Assembly: GCA_965208685.1 (NCBI GenBank)
Contig: CBDBPL010000007.1
Span: 2,108,001 to 2,172,000 of the forward strand
DNA length: 64,000 nucleotides
Reading direction: 5' to 3'
Origin: JAJEFO01 sp965208685
GTDB lineage: Bacteria; Pseudomonadota; Alphaproteobacteria; Rhodobacterales; Rhodobacteraceae
A model generated the notes under the pieces. That model was given only the letters and a program-made list of their open reading frames with translations, had not been told where the DNA came from and did not search any database. Every line of letters starts with the position of its first letter. The first letter of the stretch is position 1. Shown here one piece after another: positions 50,483 to 60,742 of this stretch. Made by a program: the position numbers and the translations under genes.

Positions 50483-52446
50483 TCCGCAGCCACGCGAATT
50501 GCTCGCCGCCGCGCGCCAGCGGCCACCCGGAATCGCCGGTCGCTCAGCGACAGCGCACCGCCAAGCGCCATGATGACCGCCCCTGACCAGATCCAGTTCG
50601 CGAACGGCTTAATGTAGGTCCGTACAGCCCAGCCGCCGCCGTCCTGCCGTTCTCCGATCACCAAGTAGACGTCCCGGAAGACACCGTTGTCGATGGCGGC
50701 CTCCGTGGTCGGCATCCCGGCAACGGGATAGATTCGCCTTTCCGGACGGAGCACCGCCACAGTGCGCCCGTTTCGGGCCACCCGGAATACTGCCATTGTC
50801 GAGAGGTAATTCGGCCCCTGAACCTCTTGAACGTCGGCCAGAGTGAGTTCGTAGCGACCAACCGAATAGGTCTCTCCCTCCCTTGCTATGCGTATGTCCT
50901 CAACCTCCCAGGCGAACAAAAGCGAGATTCCAATCATCGTGATTCCCAGACCCGCATGCGCCACGACTCGGCCCCAGTCGGAAACCGGCAACTTGATGGC
51001 GCGTCGCAGGGTTCCGGAACGCTCCTGTCCCGTTCGCGCCCAGAGATCCGAAACTGCACCGAGGATGACCCAGCTGCCCAGGAATGCCCCGGCCGGACCC
51101 AACAAGGATCGCCCTGTTCCGATCACCCAAATGAAAGCCGCGATGCCGAAGGCTCCCACCGCCGCAAGCCATATGGTCCGGACGATTCGCCCAAGCCTCG
51201 CCCGTTTCCAGGGCATTACGGCTCCAATGGGAAGGATAGCCGCAAGCGCCACGAAGAACGGCGTGAATGATGCATCAAAGAAAGGTGGCCCGACCGACAC
51301 CTTTCGCGAAAACGCCAGCTCCGCTACGAGCGGCCAGATCGTGCCAATGAACACCACGAGTGCGGCAACCGCCAGCAGAACATTGTTCAGTACCAGGGCG
51401 CTTTCCCGGCTGACCGTGCCGAAGACGCCGACACCTTGGATTGCGCTGGCGCGCGCTGCATAGAGCAGCAACGCACCGCCCATGAAGACGCCGGTAATGG
51501 CCAGCAGATAGACGCCGCGCTCGGGATCATTCGCGAATGCATGCACGCTTGTCAGTACACCTGAGCGCACAATGAACGCGCCAATCAGCGAAAACCCGAA
51601 GGCGAGAATCGCGAGAAGCACCGTCCAGCTCTTCAGCGCCTCGCGTTTCTCGACGACGACTGCGGAATGCAGGAGCGCCACGGAAATCAGCCAAGGCATG
51701 AACGAAGCGTTCTCGACGGGATCCCAGAACCAGAAACCGCCCCAGCCGAGCTCGTAATAGGCCCACCAGGAACCAAGAGCGATGCCGACGGTCAGCATGA
51801 GCCAGGCCAACAGGGTCCACGGCCTGACCCATCTGGCCCAAGCCGCGTCCACGCGACCCTCGATCAAGGCCGCGACGGCAAAGGAGAACGACGTGGATAG
51901 GCCGACATAGCCCAGGTAGAGAAAGGGTGGATGAAACGCGAGGCCTGGATCCTGCAGCAGCGGATTCAGGTCGCGTCCGTTCATTGGCGGCACTTCGAGG
52001 CGGATGAACGGGTTCGACGTGAAGATCAGGAAACTCAGGAAGGCAACGCCAATGGAGGCCTGGATTCCAAGCACGCGCGCCCTAAGCCCGTCATGCAGAT
52101 TGCCGCCAAACAGGGCAACAAGGGCTCCGAAGAGTGCGAGGATGAGGCACCAAAGCAACATGGAGCCTTCGTGGTTCCCCCAAACGCCAGAGACCTTGTA
52201 GATCATCGGTTTCAGCGTGTGCGAATTCGCCGCCACCAATCGAACGGAGAAGTCCGACGTGACAAATGCGTAGGTCAGGGCAGCGAACGCGACAGCAAGG
52301 AGCCCTGCCTGCATCAACGCAGCCGGTTCAGCCACGGCCATCCATGTGCTCCAGCGCCTTTGGGCGCCGACAAGGGGCAGCACCATCTGCAGGCAGGCAA
52401 CGGCAAGCGCCAGTATCAGGGCAAAATGTCCGATCTCGACAACCAT
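50479..52446 (-). CDS. ccmF: Haem lyase CcmF
   Basis: Membrane subunit of system I cytochrome c maturation that transfers haem from CcmE to apocytochrome. About 655 residues with 14-15 spans. The haem-handling domain is WGNHEGSMLLW near residue 92, and GWGGFWFWDPVENASFMPWL near 230 is the tryptophan-rich signature. ATG at 52446 (MVVEIGHFALIL) preferred over an upstream TTG. ccmE, usually just upstream, is not here. Confidence 0.94.
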   Translation of the reverse strand: MVVEIGHFALILALAVACLQMVLPLVGAQRRWSTWMAVAEPAALMQAGLLAVAFAALTYAFVTSDFSVRLVAANSHTLKPMIYKVSGVWGNHEGSMLLWCLILALFGALVALFGGNLHDGLRARVLGIQASIGVAFLSFLIFTSNPFIRLEVPPMNGRDLNPLLQDPGLAFHPPFLYLGYVGLSTSFSFAVAALIEGRVDAAWARWVRPWTLLAWLMLTVGIALGSWWAYYELGWGGFWFWDPVENASFMPWLISVALLHSAVVVEKREALKSWTVLLAILAFGFSLIGAFIVRSGVLTSVHAFANDPERGVYLLAITGVFMGGALLLYAARASAIQGVGVFGTVSRESALVLNNVLLAVAALVVFIGTIWPLVAELAFSRKVSVGPPFFDASFTPFFVALAAILPIGAVMPWKRARLGRIVRTIWLAAVGAFGIAAFIWVIGTGRSLLGPAGAFLGSWVILGAVSDLWARTGQERSGTLRRAIKLPVSDWGRVVAHAGLGITMIGISLLFAWEVEDIRIAREGETYSVGRYELTLADVQEVQGPNYLSTMAVFRVARNGRTVAVLRPERRIYPVAGMPTTEAAIDNGVFRDVYLVIGERQDGGGWAVRTYIKPFANWIWSGAVIMALGGALSLSDRRFRVAAGARRRAIRVAAE

Positions 52447-53053
52447 GGCCAAAACCTAATGCGCCTCAGGCGGGACGCCAAGTGCATGCGGCGGAACGCG
52501 TCTCGGTGCTGCCTGGTTGCAGGCGCCTGAGATCATGTTTCGTCTCCTGGAATTTCCTCCGCCCAGGGCAAGGTCATTGTGGCCTGCGTGGCGGTGCCCC
52601 TGAGCAATTCTTCCGGACAAGGTTCAGATTCCCAACCCAAGCCGGCGCCTGAACGTCTCGAAGGCCGCTTGCAATCTGGCGACAGCATGGCCCGGAGCTG
52701 ACCGGCAATGCGCGCGGTTGCGAGATCTGCACCAATGATGGATCGGCGAATTGGTTGGAAACGGACCACGGGCACGCAATGGCACTGCCGATGGCGGGCC
52801 GAATTGCCGACCTTGCGGCGGTGAACGCTGCACGTCACCGGCATGCCGCATTGCGCGCTGGCTGGCCGAATCCCGTCATTGAGAGTGGCGCCGAAAAGAA
52901 CAGCGAGCAGCGGCGCGAAACTTCTCTCGGCATCGTCTTCGGTGAAATACTCGCTCGTGGCCTTGGCCTCGGCACGGAAATCACGGTCTTGGCGACCGGT
53001 GATGCCCGAGCCAACAGCAGGCGCTGGCCGGACCATGCTCAGGCCGCGGCGCT
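52447..53053. other. 607-bp gap between ccmF and the nhaA remnant
   Basis: No recognisable gene on either strand. The long open frames seen here are low-complexity GC-rich frames without motifs. Confidence 0.45.
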
Positions 53054-53715
53054 TCAAGGCCCGGCACGCCCGCTGGCGGCACCGGAGGCACCTGGCGTCG
53101 GACGCAGGGCGTATTTGAGGACAGCAAAGCCGAACAGGGCCGAGAGGCCGGAGCCAAGCAGGACTCCGAGCCGAACCTGGTCGAGCTGTCCGGCTGTGTC
53201 GAACGCCAGGGTTCCGACAAATAGGTTCATGGTGAACCCAACGCCCGTGAGACAGGCGATGCCGTAGACCTGCAGCCAGGTTGCGCCGTTGGGCAGACGA
53301 CAGAGGCCAATCTTGACCCCTAGCCAGGAGAAGGTCAGAACACCCGCCTGCTTGCCGATGAACAGGCCAAGCGCGATGCCGAGCGGCAAGGGCTCTGCCA
53401 GCGCGCTCAGCGAGATGCCTTCGCGGGCAACGCGCATTGGCGAAGGCAAACAGCGGAAGCACCAGAAACGCCACCCAAGGGTGCAGGTCGTGTTCCGTTA
53501 CCTTGAGCGGCGAGGTGCCGTCACGCGCCCTGATGGGGACCATCAAGGCGACAGCACGCCCGCAAGGGTCGCGTGGACACCCGACTTGAGCACCGCGGCC
53601 CACATCACGACCCCGACAAGCACGTAGGGCGTGGTCCGCATGACGCCGGCGCGATTCAGCACAAGCAGTACGAGCCATCCGATCGCCGCGATCGAAAGTG
53701 CGGCGCGGACGTTTG
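53054..53715 (-). pseudogene. nhaA: Na+/H+ antiporter NhaA, decayed C-terminal part
   Basis: Matches the second half of NhaA in three reading frames. First: ALSIAAIGWLVLLVLN, TTPYVLVGVVMWAAVLKSG and VHATLAGVL; then after a shift near 53545, HPWVAFLVLPLFAFANA; then after a second shift near 53430, LPLGIALGLFIGKQAG and CLTGVGFTMNLFVGTLAF. The N-terminal half, including the pH sensor and the two essential Asp residues, is missing. Not functional. Confidence 0.85.
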
Positions 53716-53929
53716 GCGGAGTCCGGAACCGCAGGACCGGAAAACCGCCGCAATTCCCTTGATTTTCGGCGAGCATTGGCAAACTCTGACATGGGTGAGT
53801 CGATCACCTGCGGTCGTTCACTCAGGGTTTTGCCGGAAGCTCAAGGGTTCGGATCCCCGATGGGATCGAGTGATTTGGGCGTTGTGACCTGTTGCCGGGA
53901 TTCGGCAGGAACAAAAAAGGGAGAAAGTG

Positions 53930-55516
53930 ATGTCCAGACAGATCGACTATTATGTGAGACGTACCACGACCGGGCAGATAAGCCGACGGGAGTTCTTTGG
54001 CAGGACCACGGCTTTGGGCCTGAGCACCGCCATGGCAGGAAGCCTGCTGGCCACCTCCGCAAGGGCGATGGGTCCGAACAAGGGCGGCACCATCAAGGCC
54101 GGCATTCAGGGCGGGGAAAGCACGAACAGCCTTGATCCAGCCCTGTCGGCCAGCAGTGTCCCGTCACACAATCTGACGGCCTTCGGCGACCTTCTCGTGG
54201 AAGTCAGCCCCGAGGGAGAGATCGTGAACCGGTTGGCCGAGAGCGTTGAGTCCAGCGCCGACGCCAAGACTTGGCACTTCCGCATCCGCAAGGGCGTCGA
54301 ATTCCACAACGGCAAGACATTGACACCCGATGACGTGCTCAAGACCATGGAGCGTCATTCGGCTGATGACTCGCAGTCCGGCGCGCTTGGCGTCATGCGC
54401 GGCATCGAGTCAATGAAGACTGATGGCGACATCTTCAGCGTGACGCTTTCAACCCCAAATGCCGACCTGGTCTACCTGATGGCGGATTATCACCTCGTGA
54501 TCCAGCCCGGAGGCGGTTTCGACGATCCGGCCGCCGGCATTGGATGCGGTCCTTACGTGCTGGAGTTCGACGAACCGGGTGTCCGTCATGGCTTTACCAA
54601 GTTCGCGAACTACTGGGACGACGGCCGCGGTCATGCGGATCAGATCGAGGTTGTCGTGCTCAATGACAACACGGCGCGGGCGGCTGCATTGCAAAGCGGA
54701 CAGGTCCATTACATCAACCGGGTCGATCCCAAGGTTGCCGAACTGCTGGGCCGTTCCCCCGACATCAACATCGAGAGCATCTCGGGCCGGGGCCACTATG
54801 TGTTCATCATGCACAATGACACCGCGCCCTTTGACAACAACGACCTGCGCCTGGCATTGAAATATGCCATCGACCGCGAGGAAATGGTGGACAAGATCCT
54901 GCGCGGTTACGGCAGCGTCGGAAACGATACGCCCATCAACGCGGCCTATCCGTTGTTTTCCGACGATCTCGATCAGCGCGTCTACGATGTCGAAAAGGCC
55001 AAACACCATTACGAAAGGTCCGGCCATGATGGCAGCCCGATCGTCCTGAAAGTGTCCGAGGCAGCCTTCCCGGGCGCGGTCGACGCGTCGCAGCTCTTCC
55101 AGCAGAGCGCGCAGAGGGCCGGCATCCCGCTGCAAGTGGAACGGGTGCCCAACGATGGCTACTGGTCGGAGGTCTGGAACAAGGAACCGTTCTGTGCCTC
55201 TTACTGGAGCGGACGCCCGGTGCAGGACCAGATGTTCTCGACCGCGTACAAGTCGGATGCAGACTGGAATGACACCCGGTTCTTCCGGGACGATTTCGAT
55301 GCATTGCTGGCACAGGCCAAGGCAGAGCTCGACCTGGCCAAGCGCAAGGAGATCTATCGCCAGATGTCCGTCATCCTGCGTGACGAAGGCGGCGTCATCG
55401 TTCCGATGTTCAACGACTTCATCGATGCGGTCAGCACGAGCCTTGGCGGCTGGGTCGGCGATCCCGGCGGCGGCTCGATGTTCGATGGTGCGCTGGTCAA
55501 GGCCTGGCTGCTCTGA
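53930..55516 (+). CDS. Peptide/nickel-type ABC transporter substrate-binding protein (family 5)
   Basis: Periplasmic binding protein of 528 residues. The N-terminus has a twin-arginine motif (ISRREFFGRTTALGLS) before Ala-rich hydrophobic sequence cleaved near TSARA. Family 5 features: EVSPEGEIVNRLAESVE, WHFRIRKGVEFHNGKTLTPDD, and LRLALKYAIDREEMV. The gene group SBP-permease-permease-ATPase-EEP follows. The ligand is not certain; members carry peptides, opines or metal complexes. Confidence 0.93.
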   Translation: MSRQIDYYVRRTTTGQISRREFFGRTTALGLSTAMAGSLLATSARAMGPNKGGTIKAGIQGGESTNSLDPALSASSVPSHNLTAFGDLLVEVSPEGEIVNRLAESVESSADAKTWHFRIRKGVEFHNGKTLTPDDVLKTMERHSADDSQSGALGVMRGIESMKTDGDIFSVTLSTPNADLVYLMADYHLVIQPGGGFDDPAAGIGCGPYVLEFDEPGVRHGFTKFANYWDDGRGHADQIEVVVLNDNTARAAALQSGQVHYINRVDPKVAELLGRSPDINIESISGRGHYVFIMHNDTAPFDNNDLRLALKYAIDREEMVDKILRGYGSVGNDTPINAAYPLFSDDLDQRVYDVEKAKHHYERSGHDGSPIVLKVSEAAFPGAVDASQLFQQSAQRAGIPLQVERVPNDGYWSEVWNKEPFCASYWSGRPVQDQMFSTAYKSDADWNDTRFFRDDFDALLAQAKAELDLAKRKEIYRQMSVILRDEGGVIVPMFNDFIDAVSTSLGGWVGDPGGGSMFDGALVKAWLL

Positions 55517-55522
55517 CCTGAC

Positions 55523-56485
55523 GTGCCGATCAACCCGATGATCCGGCTGGCAGCCCAACGCATGGCGTTGGGCTGCCTGCTGCTTGTCGCGGCGTCGGTC
55601 CTGATATTTGCGGGAACGCAGATTCTTCCCGGCGACGTGGCGCAGTCGATTCTTGGCCGAAGCGCGACGCCGGAATCCCTGGCCAGCCTGCGCGAAGAAC
55701 TGGGACTGAACAAGCCTGCGGTTCAGCGGTACCTAGACTGGCTCCTCGCCTTTCTGAGCGGCGATCTGGGGACGGCACTTTCCAACGGCAAGGACATCGG
55801 GGAATCTGTTGCCGGGCGGCTTGGCAACACGCTGTTCCTTGCAGGCTGGGCGGCGGCATTCTCGGTGCCTCTGGCGATCTTCCTGGGCCTGCTGTCGGTA
55901 CGTTACCAGGACCGGACGCCGGACCGGGTGATTTCCGGGCTGTCGCTGGCCTCGATTTCCCTGCCGGAGTTCTTCATCGGCTACCTGCTGATCTATTTCC
56001 TGGCGGTAAAGCTTCAATGGTTTCCGTCGGTCGCCACGCTGAACGAAGACATGTCCCTGGGCGAGAAGCTGCGGACGATCGCCCTGCCGGTGATGGTCCT
56101 GACCATGGTGGTGCTGGCGCACATGATGCGCATGACCCGGGCCGCCATACTGAACGTGATGCAGTCCGCCTATATCGAGACGGCGGAACTCAAGGGACTG
56201 ACACCCTTCAACGTCATTCGCAAGCACGCCTTTCCGAACGCGATCGCACCCATCGTCAATGTGGTCATGATCAACCTGGCCTATCTGGTGGTGGGGGTCG
56301 TCGTCGTCGAGGTGATATTCGTCTATCCGGGAATGGGACAGTACATGGTCGATCACGTCTCGAAACGAGACGTGCCGGTCGTCCAGGCCTGCGGCACAAT
56401 ATTCGCAGCCGTCTATATCGGCCTGAACCTTGTCGCGGACCTTGTATCAATCATCTCCAACCCGCGCCTGCGGCACCCGAAATAG
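55523..56485 (+). CDS. Dipeptide-type ABC transporter permease DppB-like
   Basis: Inner-membrane permease, about 320 residues with six spans. ILPGDVAQSILGRSATPESLASLREELGL is the family's first loop; the EAA loop is AYIETAELKGLTPFNVIRKH near 215. A GTG start (55523) directly after the binding-protein gene, or ATG at 55538. Confidence 0.93.
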   Translation: MPINPMIRLAAQRMALGCLLLVAASVLIFAGTQILPGDVAQSILGRSATPESLASLREELGLNKPAVQRYLDWLLAFLSGDLGTALSNGKDIGESVAGRLGNTLFLAGWAAAFSVPLAIFLGLLSVRYQDRTPDRVISGLSLASISLPEFFIGYLLIYFLAVKLQWFPSVATLNEDMSLGEKLRTIALPVMVLTMVVLAHMMRMTRAAILNVMQSAYIETAELKGLTPFNVIRKHAFPNAIAPIVNVVMINLAYLVVGVVVVEVIFVYPGMGQYMVDHVSKRDVPVVQACGTIFAAVYIGLNLVADLVSIISNPRLRHPK

Positions 56486-56493
56486 GGGGCGTC

Positions 56494-57315
56494 ATGACGC
56501 TTGGCCGAATTCCAATGAGTGCGCTGATCGGGCTGATCCTGACCGGAGTGTCCATTTTCGTCGCCGTGTTTGCGCCATTGCTGGCCCCTTACAGCCCCGC
56601 GGAGACCGTCGGCGATGTCTGGGAACCCGCCTCGGACCAGTTCTGGCTTGGCACTGACAACCTGGGCCGGGACCTGCTGTCGCGGATGATCTACGGTGCC
56701 CGCATCACCATCTTCATCGCCGCTGCCGCCACGGCCCTGTCGTTCTGCGTCGGGGCAGTCGCGGGCTTTGCAGCCGCGGTGGCCGGCGGCCTGACCGATC
56801 AGGCGATGTCACGCAGCGTCGACCTGTTGATGTCGATCCCGAGCCTGATCTTCGCGCTTGTGGTCTTGTCGGTCCTGCCGAGCACGGTACTGATCCTGAT
56901 CCTGGTGATGGCTGTCCTTGACTTCACCCGGGTCTACCGTCTGGCGCGGGCGGTTGCCGTCGACGTCAATGTCATGGACTATGTCGAGGCTGCGCGCCTG
57001 CGCGGCGAGCGCCTGAACTGGATCGTGTTCCGGGAAATCCTGCCCAATGCACTCTCGACGCTGGTGGCGGAGCTGGGGCTGCGCTTCATATTCATGGTGC
57101 TCTTCCTGTCGTCCCTGTCCTTCCTTGGGCTTGGCGTACAGCCGCCCGAGTCCGATTGGGGCGGGATGGTCAAGGAAAACAAGGATGGAATCATATTCGG
57201 CATCCCCGCGGCGTTGATCCCTGCGGCAGCCATTTCGGTGCTGGCGATTTCCGTCAATCTGGTGGCTGACTGGATCTTGAGGCGCACGAGTGACCTCAAG
57301 GGGGGCCGGAGCTGA
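56494..57315 (+). CDS. Dipeptide-type ABC transporter permease DppC-like
   Basis: Second permease, 273 residues. WLGTDNLGRDLLSRMIYGAR is the typical DppC segment; EAA loop DYVEAARLRGERLNWIVFRE near 175. The ATG at 56494 is 8 nt after dppB; its stop shares one base with the ATPase gene start. Confidence 0.93.
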   Translation: MTLGRIPMSALIGLILTGVSIFVAVFAPLLAPYSPAETVGDVWEPASDQFWLGTDNLGRDLLSRMIYGARITIFIAAAATALSFCVGAVAGFAAAVAGGLTDQAMSRSVDLLMSIPSLIFALVVLSVLPSTVLILILVMAVLDFTRVYRLARAVAVDVNVMDYVEAARLRGERLNWIVFREILPNALSTLVAELGLRFIFMVLFLSSLSFLGLGVQPPESDWGGMVKENKDGIIFGIPAALIPAAAISVLAISVNLVADWILRRTSDLKGGRS

Positions 57316-58946
57316 TGTCAGACATCCTCCTTGAGGTCCGCAACCTCAGAATTGACGGAACGGTCCGCCCGCCGGGCGAAAAGCCGTCAGACATCAACAT
57401 CGTCAAGGACGTTTCGCTGACGCTGGCGCCCGGTCGGGTCATGGGCCTGATCGGGGAAAGCGGCGCAGGCAAGTCCACCGTGGGGCTGTCAACGCTGCGC
57501 TATGGGCGCGGCGGCCTGCGGCTGAACGGCGAAATCTGGCTCAATGGCCGCAACATCCAGACTATCAGCCCAGGTCAGTTGCGGGACCTGCGCGGGCGCG
57601 AAGTGACCTATGTCTCGCAATCCGCCGCCGCTTCTTTCAACCCGTCCATCAGGCTGATGGATCAGGTGATCGAGGCGACGATCCTGCACAAGATAATGTC
57701 CAGGTCAGAGGCAAGAAAACGCGCGGTGGAACTGTTCCGTGCGCTGAGCTTGCCGGATCCCGAAAACATCGGAAACCGCTATCCGCATCAGGTCTCCGGC
57801 GGGCAGTTGCAACGCGTCATGACGGCCATGGCGCTTTGCCCGAAGCCCGATCTGATAGTCTTTGATGAACCTACAACGGCGCTGGACGTGACCACGCAGA
57901 TTGATGTGCTGGCAGCAATCAAGACCGCGATACAGCACACGGGAGTGGCGGCGCTGTACATTACCCATGATCTTGCCGTGGTGGCGCAGGTGTCCGATGA
58001 AATCCTGGTCTTGCGTCACGGCAAGATCGTGGAACATGGCACCGTTCAGCAGATCATCGAAGCGCCGAAGGAGGATTACACCCGGGCACTGGTGTCGGCC
58101 CATTCGATCCCGCATGAGGAACAGGCCTCCACAGGCAGTCCGGTCCTGCAGCTCGAGAACATCACGGCATCCTATGGCGGAAAGGTACAGGTCCTGACAG
58201 ATGTCACTGCCGAAATCCATCCCGGCCAGACCCTGGCCGTGGTCGGTGAGTCAGGGTCCGGCAAGTCTACGCTGGCGCGGGTGGTGACGGGGCTCTTGCC
58301 GCCCGACAAGGGGCGTGTCCTTTTCGACGATCAGCCGCTCCCGCCGGCGCTTGCGGACCGGAGCCTGGAACAGCTGCGCGAATTGCAGATGATCTACCAG
58401 ATGGCCGATGTGGCGATGAATCCTCGCCAGACAGTTGCCACGATCATCGGTCGGCCGCTGGAGATGTATTTCGGCATCCGCGGCGCGGAAAAGCGCAAGC
58501 GCGTGATCGAGCTGCTGGACCAGATTGAAATGGGCGAGAGCTTCATCGACCGGTACCCGGCCGAACTGTCGGGTGGCCAGAAACAGAGGGTCTGCATTGC
58601 CCGATCGCTTGCGGCCAAGCCCAGGATGATCATCTGCGATGAAGTCACCAGCGCACTTGATCCGCTCGTGGCCAACGGGATTCTCAAGCTGCTGCTGAAC
58701 CTGCAGACGGAAGAAGGCGTTGCCTACATGTTCATCACGCACGATCTGGCGACGGTCGAGGCGATCTCGGACTCAATCGCGGTGATGTATCAGGGGCAAC
58801 TGGTGCGATATGGTCCCAAATCCGAGGTGCTGACGCCGCCATTCGATGACTATACCGATCTGCTTTTGTCTTCGGTCCCGGAACTCAGGCTGGGTTGGCT
58901 GGAAGGCGTCGTGCAGAACAGGAAGATGGAAAGCGCCGGATTCTAG
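57315..58946 (+). CDS. Dipeptide-type ABC transporter ATPase, fused DppD-DppF
   Basis: A single 543-residue protein with two complete ATPase domains. First: Walker A GESGAGKST, signature VSGGQLQRVMTAMAL, Walker B LIVFDEPTTALD. Second (from about 280): Walker A GESGSGKST, signature LSGGQKQRVCIARSL, Walker B MIICDEVTSALD. Such fusions of DppD and DppF are common in Rhizobiales and Rhodobacterales. Confidence 0.94.
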   Translation: MSDILLEVRNLRIDGTVRPPGEKPSDINIVKDVSLTLAPGRVMGLIGESGAGKSTVGLSTLRYGRGGLRLNGEIWLNGRNIQTISPGQLRDLRGREVTYVSQSAAASFNPSIRLMDQVIEATILHKIMSRSEARKRAVELFRALSLPDPENIGNRYPHQVSGGQLQRVMTAMALCPKPDLIVFDEPTTALDVTTQIDVLAAIKTAIQHTGVAALYITHDLAVVAQVSDEILVLRHGKIVEHGTVQQIIEAPKEDYTRALVSAHSIPHEEQASTGSPVLQLENITASYGGKVQVLTDVTAEIHPGQTLAVVGESGSGKSTLARVVTGLLPPDKGRVLFDDQPLPPALADRSLEQLRELQMIYQMADVAMNPRQTVATIIGRPLEMYFGIRGAEKRKRVIELLDQIEMGESFIDRYPAELSGGQKQRVCIARSLAAKPRMIICDEVTSALDPLVANGILKLLLNLQTEEGVAYMFITHDLATVEAISDSIAVMYQGQLVRYGPKSEVLTPPFDDYTDLLLSSVPELRLGWLEGVVQNRKMESAGF

Positions 58947-58996
58947 CCGCTTGCATCCGCGTGTGTCCATTCGGGAGCAAATTTGGCGGAAAGCTC

Positions 58997-60016
58997 ATGA
59001 AGTTAGTCACTTACAATATTCGTTACGCCTTCGGACTTGATGGAAAACACGACTATGACCGGGTAACGCAGGCCGTGGCTGGCGGCGATGTAATCGCGCT
59101 GCAGGAGGTCGAGCGACATTGGCGGCGCAGCGAAATGGCCGACCAGGTTGCGCTCATTGAGGAGAGGCTGCCGCAACATCATTCATGCTACTGCCCGGCA
59201 TTTGACGTGGATGCAAGCGAGACCGCGCCGGACGGGCATGTCACCAGACGGCGCCGCCAGTTCGGCACAATGATCCTGTCACGCTGGCCCATTCGGGAAG
59301 CGCGCGCGCACATTCTGCCCAAACTTGCGACCAGGCAGGCCTTCAACATGGATACGGGCGCTCTGGAATGCGTCATCGCCTCAGGCGGCGGGCCAATTCG
59401 CGTGTTTTCCATTCATCTGTCCGCGATCTCGATACGTGAGCGCCTGCTGCAAATCGACTATCTCCTCGATCTCCACCGAAACGCGCGGGCCAGAGGCGGA
59501 TCATGGACCGGAGAAGGGCCGGCCCAGAACGAAAGCGAGCGGCAGGAGTTCCTGCGCCACGACTGGAACAACGGGGAGCCGGTTCCGGACGTGGCGGACA
59601 AGACCGTCTGGATGGGGGATTTCAACTCCGTCCCCGAGGGACCGGAATACTGTCGGATCGTAGGTGAATTCGACCCAACAACCGGAGGACGCCTGCTGCA
59701 TGCGGACGGGCTTGCGGACAGCTGGCTACTGGCTTCGCCCGCCGACAAGGACGACCCCGGTCACACATGGTGGCCGGACCCTCCGGACCGCGCACCCGGA
59801 AGGCCCCTGCGGCTGGACTATTGTTTCTTGTCCCCGGAACTGGTCCCGCACGTAACTGGCAGGTGGGTTGACGCGGAGGCACAGGGGTCTGACCACCGCC
59901 CATATTGGGTGCAGCTGTCAGAGTCCCCTGCGCGAGTTCCTTGGGACCGAACAGATGGCTTGTCACCTGCAGCGGACATACGGCCTGCAACCGACAACGC
60001 TGCATCGCGAGTTTGA
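58997..60016 (+). CDS. Endonuclease/exonuclease/phosphatase (EEP) family hydrolase
   Basis: A 339-residue metal-dependent hydrolase without signal peptide. Catalytic motifs: LVTYNIRYAFG (Asn), IALQEVERHW (Glu), VFSIHLSAIS (His), WMGDFNSVPEGPEY (Asp-Asn) and SDHRPYWVQL (Asp-His). Substrates of this family range from DNA to phospholipids and nucleotides. As last gene after a peptide-type ABC operon (50 nt gap), it may act on the imported compound. Confidence 0.85.
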   Translation: MKLVTYNIRYAFGLDGKHDYDRVTQAVAGGDVIALQEVERHWRRSEMADQVALIEERLPQHHSCYCPAFDVDASETAPDGHVTRRRRQFGTMILSRWPIREARAHILPKLATRQAFNMDTGALECVIASGGGPIRVFSIHLSAISIRERLLQIDYLLDLHRNARARGGSWTGEGPAQNESERQEFLRHDWNNGEPVPDVADKTVWMGDFNSVPEGPEYCRIVGEFDPTTGGRLLHADGLADSWLLASPADKDDPGHTWWPDPPDRAPGRPLRLDYCFLSPELVPHVTGRWVDAEAQGSDHRPYWVQLSESPARVPWDRTDGLSPAADIRPATDNAASRV

Positions 60017-60078
60017 CAAACCATTTGCTTTGATCTATTGGTTTGATCAATTGATTTTCAAGGCTTGGCCGCCACACC
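60017..60078 (+). other. Short AT-rich spacer before the transketolase-like remnant
   Basis: A spacer with TTGATC-rich sequence and no gene; it may hold the old promoter of the following cluster. Confidence 0.3.
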
Positions 60079-60742
60079 ATGCGACAGGTCAGGGATTCTT
60101 CGGGCATGCTGTCACAACCCGAATTGAAGCTCATCCAGGACCGGTTGCATTGGTTGTTCTGCTGGATGGTCCACGTCGCCAACCACCTGCGCTGCGGCAC
60201 CGACGGGCTGAAGGTCGGCGGGCACCAACCCAGATGCGCCCCGATGGCGACCCAAGCGACCGTGTTCTCTTGCAATGCACTTCGCCCGCAGGACGGGGTT
60301 GCGCTCAAGTCGCATGCTGGGCCGTCGCTTCACGCACCGCAATGTCTTGCCGGCAACCAGACACTGGAGAAGATCCTGGGACTTCCGCGGATTTGGCGAC
60401 ATCCAGGGCTGCCCCAGCCGCAACAAGGACAGCGCCAACGTGGACTGCTTGACTGGCTCGATTGGTCTGGGCGTAGCAATCAACGCGTTTGCCAGCCTCG
60501 TTCAGGACTATGTCAGGGTTCGCGGACGGAACGACAGTCCCGAAGGCCGCGTGGTTGCGTCTTCCAGGCCCGGCGCCGTGCACGGGCACCGGGAGGCGGG
60601 CCTCGGGGTGGAGCATTCCGGCAAGGCTGAAGACGTCTCGGACCCCTGGCGCCATTTCGGCATTGACCGGAACTCGATCCTGAGAGCGATCGAGAGCCTC
60701 TTTCCCGGACGATCACTGCGGGCGGTTGGAGGATTGGGATGA
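60079..60742 (+). pseudogene. Transketolase / pyruvate dehydrogenase E1-like gene, decayed
   Basis: The first frame resembles the start of this thiamine-diphosphate enzyme family: MVHVANHLR, TDGLKVGGHQ, NALRPQDGVALKSHA. Around 60380 the frame shifts and continues FRGFGDIQGCPSRNKD, then TGSIGLGVA and FASLVQDYV. After that some 500 or more residues are lost, and the last 45 codons match the family's C-terminus (GVEHSGKAEDVSDPWRHFGI, then FPGRSLRAVGG). Its old stop overlaps the start of the creatininase-like gene, showing that they once formed an operon. Confidence 0.75.
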
